A stretch of DNA of 64,000 bases from Kordiimonadales bacterium IMCC3096 (GTDB lineage: Bacteria > Pseudomonadota > Alphaproteobacteria > Minwuiales > Minwuiaceae): assembly GCA_016865035.1 (NCBI GenBank), contig CP018227.1:2137501-2201500 (forward strand), in the 5' to 3' direction. The translations under genes and the position numbers were made by a program. The notes under the pieces are model-generated. The model did not search any database. It was not told the DNA's origin and worked only from the letters and a program-made list of their open reading frames with translations. This document shows, piece after piece, positions 60,900 to 64,000 of this stretch. Numbering within the stretch: position 1 is the stretch's first letter; the number at the start of each line of letters is the position of its first letter.

Positions 60900-61556
60900 A
60901 TGACTGACGAGAACAAGAAAGAAGCGGCGGCGGAAGCGGCCAACGATGATGCCAATCCGGATCAGGCCAATCCTGCCGGGACACCGGTGGAGGGCGTGGA
61001 TTCCGAACAGGCCGACGCGGGCGATCCCGATGTCGGTATCGAGGTCGGATTGCCGGAGGAGGACCAGATCGCGGAACTGACCGCGGAGGTCGCGGCGCTG
61101 AAGGACCGGCTGGTCCGCACCTACGCCGATCTGGAGAACACCCGCAAGCGTGCCGAACGTGACCGGCAGGATGCGCTGAAGTTCGGGGCGACCAAGTTCG
61201 CCCGCGACATGTGCGAGGTGGCCGACAACCTGCGCCGTGCCCTGTCATCGGTGCCGGAGGATGCCGGGGACGCCAACCTGGTGGCGCTGACCGAAGGGGT
61301 GAAGGTGACCCAGGCGGCGCTGTCGCAGATCTTCGAGCGTCATGGCGTGAAGCAGATCGAGGCGCGCGAGCAGAAGTTCGATCCGAACCTGCACGAAGCC
61401 ATGACGGAGATCGAGATTCCGGGTGCCCCGCCGGGTACCTGTGTCGACGTGATCGAGGAAGGCTATACCCTGAACGGTCGCCTGCTGCGTCCGGCGCGCG
61501 TGGTCGTGGCGAAGGGGAATCCGGCTGCGGGGCCGACGGTCGATACATCCGCCTGA
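60900..61556 (+). CDS. grpE: nucleotide exchange factor GrpE
   Basis: The 218-residue DnaK cochaperone has an acidic, disordered N-terminus (to ~60), the dimeric coiled coil (LTAEVAALKDRLVRTYADLENTRKRAERDRQDA), and the beta-wing domain with the signature around FDPNLHEAMTEIE and VIEEGYTLNGRLLRPARVVVAKG. It releases ADP from DnaK. It is in the same direction as hrcA. Downstream, 61557-61797 contains a short GGACGG/CCGTCC hairpin and a T7 run at 61616-61622 that may act as a weak terminator. Confidence 0.95.
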   Translation: MTDENKKEAAAEAANDDANPDQANPAGTPVEGVDSEQADAGDPDVGIEVGLPEEDQIAELTAEVAALKDRLVRTYADLENTRKRAERDRQDALKFGATKFARDMCEVADNLRRALSSVPEDAGDANLVALTEGVKVTQAALSQIFERHGVKQIEAREQKFDPNLHEAMTEIEIPGAPPGTCVDVIEEGYTLNGRLLRPARVVVAKGNPAAGPTVDTSA

Positions 61557-61797
61557 TTCTCTCCCCCTGCGGACGGATCTGCCGTCCAGCGGGGCGCGAA
61601 TCCGCGCAGATGCACTTTTTTTCGCGGGAATCGCGGTTGAGACGCTAAAGCGACTGGCCATGTTGACGACACTTTTGCTACAGGCAGGAAACTCAGCGGT
61701 GCATGGTGCCCGCGTCATGCCGCGAAGGGCATTTCTCAGGCTTTGAAGTAAGACTTGGCACGGCAGCGTTTCACGTGCCCTGTGGGGAGAGAGCATC

Positions 61798-63408
61798 TTG
61801 GACAACCTCGGACCGACGATCAGCAGCCACGGGCTGGAGAAACAGGGCTTTGGTGGCGTCAGCACGGCGCACTGGAACTATGGCACTGCGGCGCTCTACA
61901 CCGCGGCGCTTGGTCGGCACGAGGCGCGGATCGGCCGTGGCGGTGCGCTGGTGGTCGAAACCGGTGTGCATACCGGCCGTTCGGCACAGGACAAGTTCAT
62001 CACGCGGGAGAGCAGCTCCGCCGACAACATCTGGTGGGGTGCGGTGAACAAGGACATCACCGAGGAAACCTTCGACGCGCTGCTGGGCCGGATGCAGGGG
62101 TACATGACCGGTCGCGAGGTCTTCGTGCAGGACTGCTGGGCCGGTGCATCGCATGAACATCGTCTTGGCGTCCGGGTGATCACGGAGCGCGCCTGGCACA
62201 ACCTCTTCGCCCGCAACATGTTCATCCAGCCGACGGCGGACGAACTGGCGGACTTCGCGCCGCAGTTCACCATCGTCCAGGCCCCGAACTTCCGCGCCGA
62301 CCCGGAGCGTGACGGCACCCGTTCCGACTGTTTCATCTTCGTCAACTTTGCCCGTCGGCTGGTGCTGATCGGTGGCACCCACTATGCGGGCGAGATCAAG
62401 AAGTCGGTCTTCTCGATCCTCAACTACCTGCTGCCGGAGCGGTCGATCATGCCGATGCATTGCTCGATCAATGTCGGCGAGAAGGGGGACGCGGCAATCT
62501 TCTTCGGCCTGTCCGGCACCGGCAAGACCACCCTGTCGGCTGACCCGAAGCGCATGCTGATCGGCGATGACGAGCATGGCTGGGCCGATGACGGCGTCTT
62601 CAATTTCGAAGGCGGCTGCTACGCCAAGGTGATCAACCTGTCGGCGGAGGCTGAACCGGAGATCTACAAGACCACCGGCATGTATGGCACGGTGCTGGAG
62701 AACGTGGTGATGGACCCGATGACCGGGGAACTGGACCTGTTCGACAACAGCCTGACCGAGAACACGCGCGCGTCCTATCCCATCGAGTTCATCCCCAACG
62801 CCAGCCCGACCGGTGTCGCCGGGCATCCCGACAATGTCGTGATGCTGACGGCAGACGCCTTCGGTGTGCTGCCTCCGATTGCCCGGCTGACACCGGAGCA
62901 GGCGATGTACCACTTCCTGTCCGGCTACACCGCCAAGGTCGCAGGCACCGAGAAGGGTCTGGGCAGCGAGCCGCAGGCGACCTTTTCCACCTGCTTCGGC
63001 GCGCCGTTCATGCCGCGACACCCCTCCGTCTATGCCAACCTGCTGGGCGCGAAGATCGCGAAGCACGGGGCCGATTGCTGGCTGGTCAACACCGGCTGGA
63101 CCGGCGGCGTCTATGGCGTTGGCCAGCGCATGCCGATCCGCCACACCCGCGCCCTGCTGAACGCCGCGCTCGACGGCTCGCTGGCCAATGTGCCGACGCG
63201 GACCGACCCCAACTTCGGCTTCCAGGTTCCGACATCCTGCCCGGGTGTGCCCGACGAGGTGCTGAACCCGCGCATGACCTGGAGCGATGGCGGTGCCTAT
63301 GACACCAAGGCGCAGGAACTGGTCGGTCGTTTCAACGACAACTTCACCCAGTTCGAAGCCTATGTAGAAGCGGAGATCCGCGGCGCGGCCCCGGCTGTCG
63401 CTGCCTGA
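61798..63408 (+). CDS. pckA: phosphoenolpyruvate carboxykinase (ATP)
   Basis: The 536-residue gluconeogenic enzyme converts oxaloacetate and ATP to PEP and CO2. It shows [14 protein letters not shown], the kinase-1a loop [11 protein letters not shown], the kinase-2 motif IGDDEHGW with metal ligands, HCSINVG, and [11 protein letters not shown]. The start appears to be TTG 61798, placed after GGGGAGAG; no closer ATG fits the N-terminal homology. It has an individual terminator downstream. Confidence 0.95.
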   Translation: MDNLGPTISSHGLEKQGFGGVSTAHWNYGTAALYTAALGRHEARIGRGGALVVETGVHTGRSAQDKFITRESSSADNIWWGAVNKDITEETFDALLGRMQGYMTGREVFVQDCWAGASHEHRLGVRVITERAWHNLFARNMFIQPTADELADFAPQFTIVQAPNFRADPERDGTRSDCFIFVNFARRLVLIGGTHYAGEIKKSVFSILNYLLPERSIMPMHCSINVGEKGDAAIFFGLSGTGKTTLSADPKRMLIGDDEHGWADDGVFNFEGGCYAKVINLSAEAEPEIYKTTGMYGTVLENVVMDPMTGELDLFDNSLTENTRASYPIEFIPNASPTGVAGHPDNVVMLTADAFGVLPPIARLTPEQAMYHFLSGYTAKVAGTEKGLGSEPQATFSTCFGAPFMPRHPSVYANLLGAKIAKHGADCWLVNTGWTGGVYGVGQRMPIRHTRALLNAALDGSLANVPTRTDPNFGFQVPTSCPGVPDEVLNPRMTWSDGGAYDTKAQELVGRFNDNFTQFEAYVEAEIRGAAPAVAA

Positions 63409-63434
63409 CGAACCTGACTTCGGTCGAGAGATTG

Positions 63435-63469
63435 CGGCGCTGGCGGGTTGATCCCGTCAGCGCCGTTTT
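63435..63469 (+). terminator. Rho-independent terminator of pckA
   Basis: A 13-bp stem (CGGCGCTGGCGGG / CCCGTCAGCGCCG, one G-T pair) with a five-base loop is followed by TTTT at 63466-63469. It lies 27 bases past the pckA stop and before the convergent mgtE. Confidence 0.85.
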
Positions 63470-63521
63470 CGTTGGTGTGGTAGGTCACGCACCGCGCATG
63501 CCCATCGCCTGACGTTCCCGC

Positions 63522-64000
63522 CTACAGCAGCAGCCAGGCTCCCAGGCCGAGGAAGGCGAAGAAGCCGACGATGTCGGTGATGGTGGTCAGGAACACGGCG
63601 CTGGAGATCGCCGGATCGACCCCGGCGCGGTCGAGGCCCAGCGGGATCAGGATTCCGGCCAGCCCGGCCACGACCATGTTGATGACCATGGCCGCCGCGA
63701 TGACCCCGCCCAGGATCGGGTCCTGGAACCAGAGCAGGGTGGCGAGCCCGATGAGGATGGCAAAGGCGATGCCGTTGATGCCGCCCACCACCAGCTCCTT
63801 CGAGACCTGGCGCAGCGCGTTCGATGTCGTCAGGTCCTTCGTCGCCAGGGCGCGGACCGCGATGGCCAGGGTCTGCGTTCCGGCATTGCCACCCATGGAG
63901 GCGACGATGGGCATCAGCACGGCCAGGGCCACCACGGCCTCGATGGTTGCATCGAACTGGCCGATGACGGCAGAGGCCAGCAGGGCAGTGCCGAGATTGA
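63522..64000 (-). CDS. mgtE: magnesium transporter MgtE, C-terminal membrane part
   Basis: The gene runs off the right edge of the window, so only the last ~159 residues are seen. They are the MgtE transmembrane domain: VALAVLMPIVASMGGNAGTQTLAIAVRALA with the conserved MGGNAGTQ pore segment, then GINGIAFAILIGLATLL, MVINMVVAGLAGILIPL, and the end TTITDIVGFFAFLGLGAWLLL. The channel conducts Mg2+ across the inner membrane, gated by cytoplasmic N and CBS domains that lie outside the window. Confidence 0.9.
   Translation of the reverse strand, partial: NLGTALLASAVIGQFDATIEAVVALAVLMPIVASMGGNAGTQTLAIAVRALATKDLTTSNALRQVSKELVVGGINGIAFAILIGLATLLWFQDPILGGVIAAAMVINMVVAGLAGILIPLGLDRAGVDPAISSAVFLTTITDIVGFFAFLGLGAWLLL

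Overview
The window is about 64 kb of GC-rich DNA from the chromosome of an alphaproteobacterium. The evidence is the rdgB-rph-hrcA-grpE order, an ATP-type pckA, many acyl-CoA and enolase-superfamily catabolic genes, and a class III alcohol dehydrogenase. A Rhodospirillales-like host is my inference; no rRNA or other lineage marker is present.

Layout. 1-9604: mixed metabolic genes (3-methyladenine glycosylase, beta-propeller sugar dehydrogenase, ArsR regulator, leucine-type dehydrogenase, DUF3179 protein, HSL-type hydrolase, then a HAD-MaoC-crotonase operon). 9743-9817: tRNA-Val(GAC), which has been an integration target twice. 9768-20690: a 10.9 kb element bounded by a 53-bp direct repeat of the tRNA 3' end. 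It carries a tyrosine integrase, an AlpA-like regulator, an AEP primase and a helicase, plus a small-terminase-like gene, a secreted nuclease, a Sel1 protein and a truncated IS5-family element, which resembles a phage satellite. 20682-25937: a second, decayed mobilizable element with a serine recombinase fragment, an IS3-family insertion, a broken hipA with intact hipB, and mobC-mobA. Its two ends share an 11-bp core. In a circular form the recombinase frame would continue across that core into a 44-codon tail that ends on the mobC start codon.

26070-31395: catabolic genes (beta-hydroxyacid dehydrogenase, aldehyde dehydrogenase, enolase-superfamily enzyme, GMC oxidoreductase). 31499-36126: a perfect FNR/FixK-type box and promoter in front of a Lon-family protease, a universal stress protein and an APC permease. 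36229-45112: MarR regulator, two SDRs, hydrolase, second enolase-superfamily enzyme, GST, carboxyltransferase and glutathione-dependent formaldehyde dehydrogenase. 45207-49474: the lpoA / rsmI-yraN-dolP envelope cluster and a SirB1-like protein. 49509-53297: two crotonases, a DsbA-family protein and a thiolase. 53420-55100: Fur-like site, bfd, bfr and a coupled VOC protein. 55125-58252: carnitine dehydrogenase and BKACE, divergent from a DmdA-like aminomethyltransferase. 58271-63469: rdgB-rph, hrcA, grpE, pckA and a terminator. 63522-64000: C-terminal part of mgtE, cut by the window edge.

The chromosomal backbone is typical of a heterotroph degrading acyl-CoAs, carnitine/betaine and C1 compounds. 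The most unusual part is the double insertion at tRNA-Val, in particular the recombinase gene split by its own attachment site.
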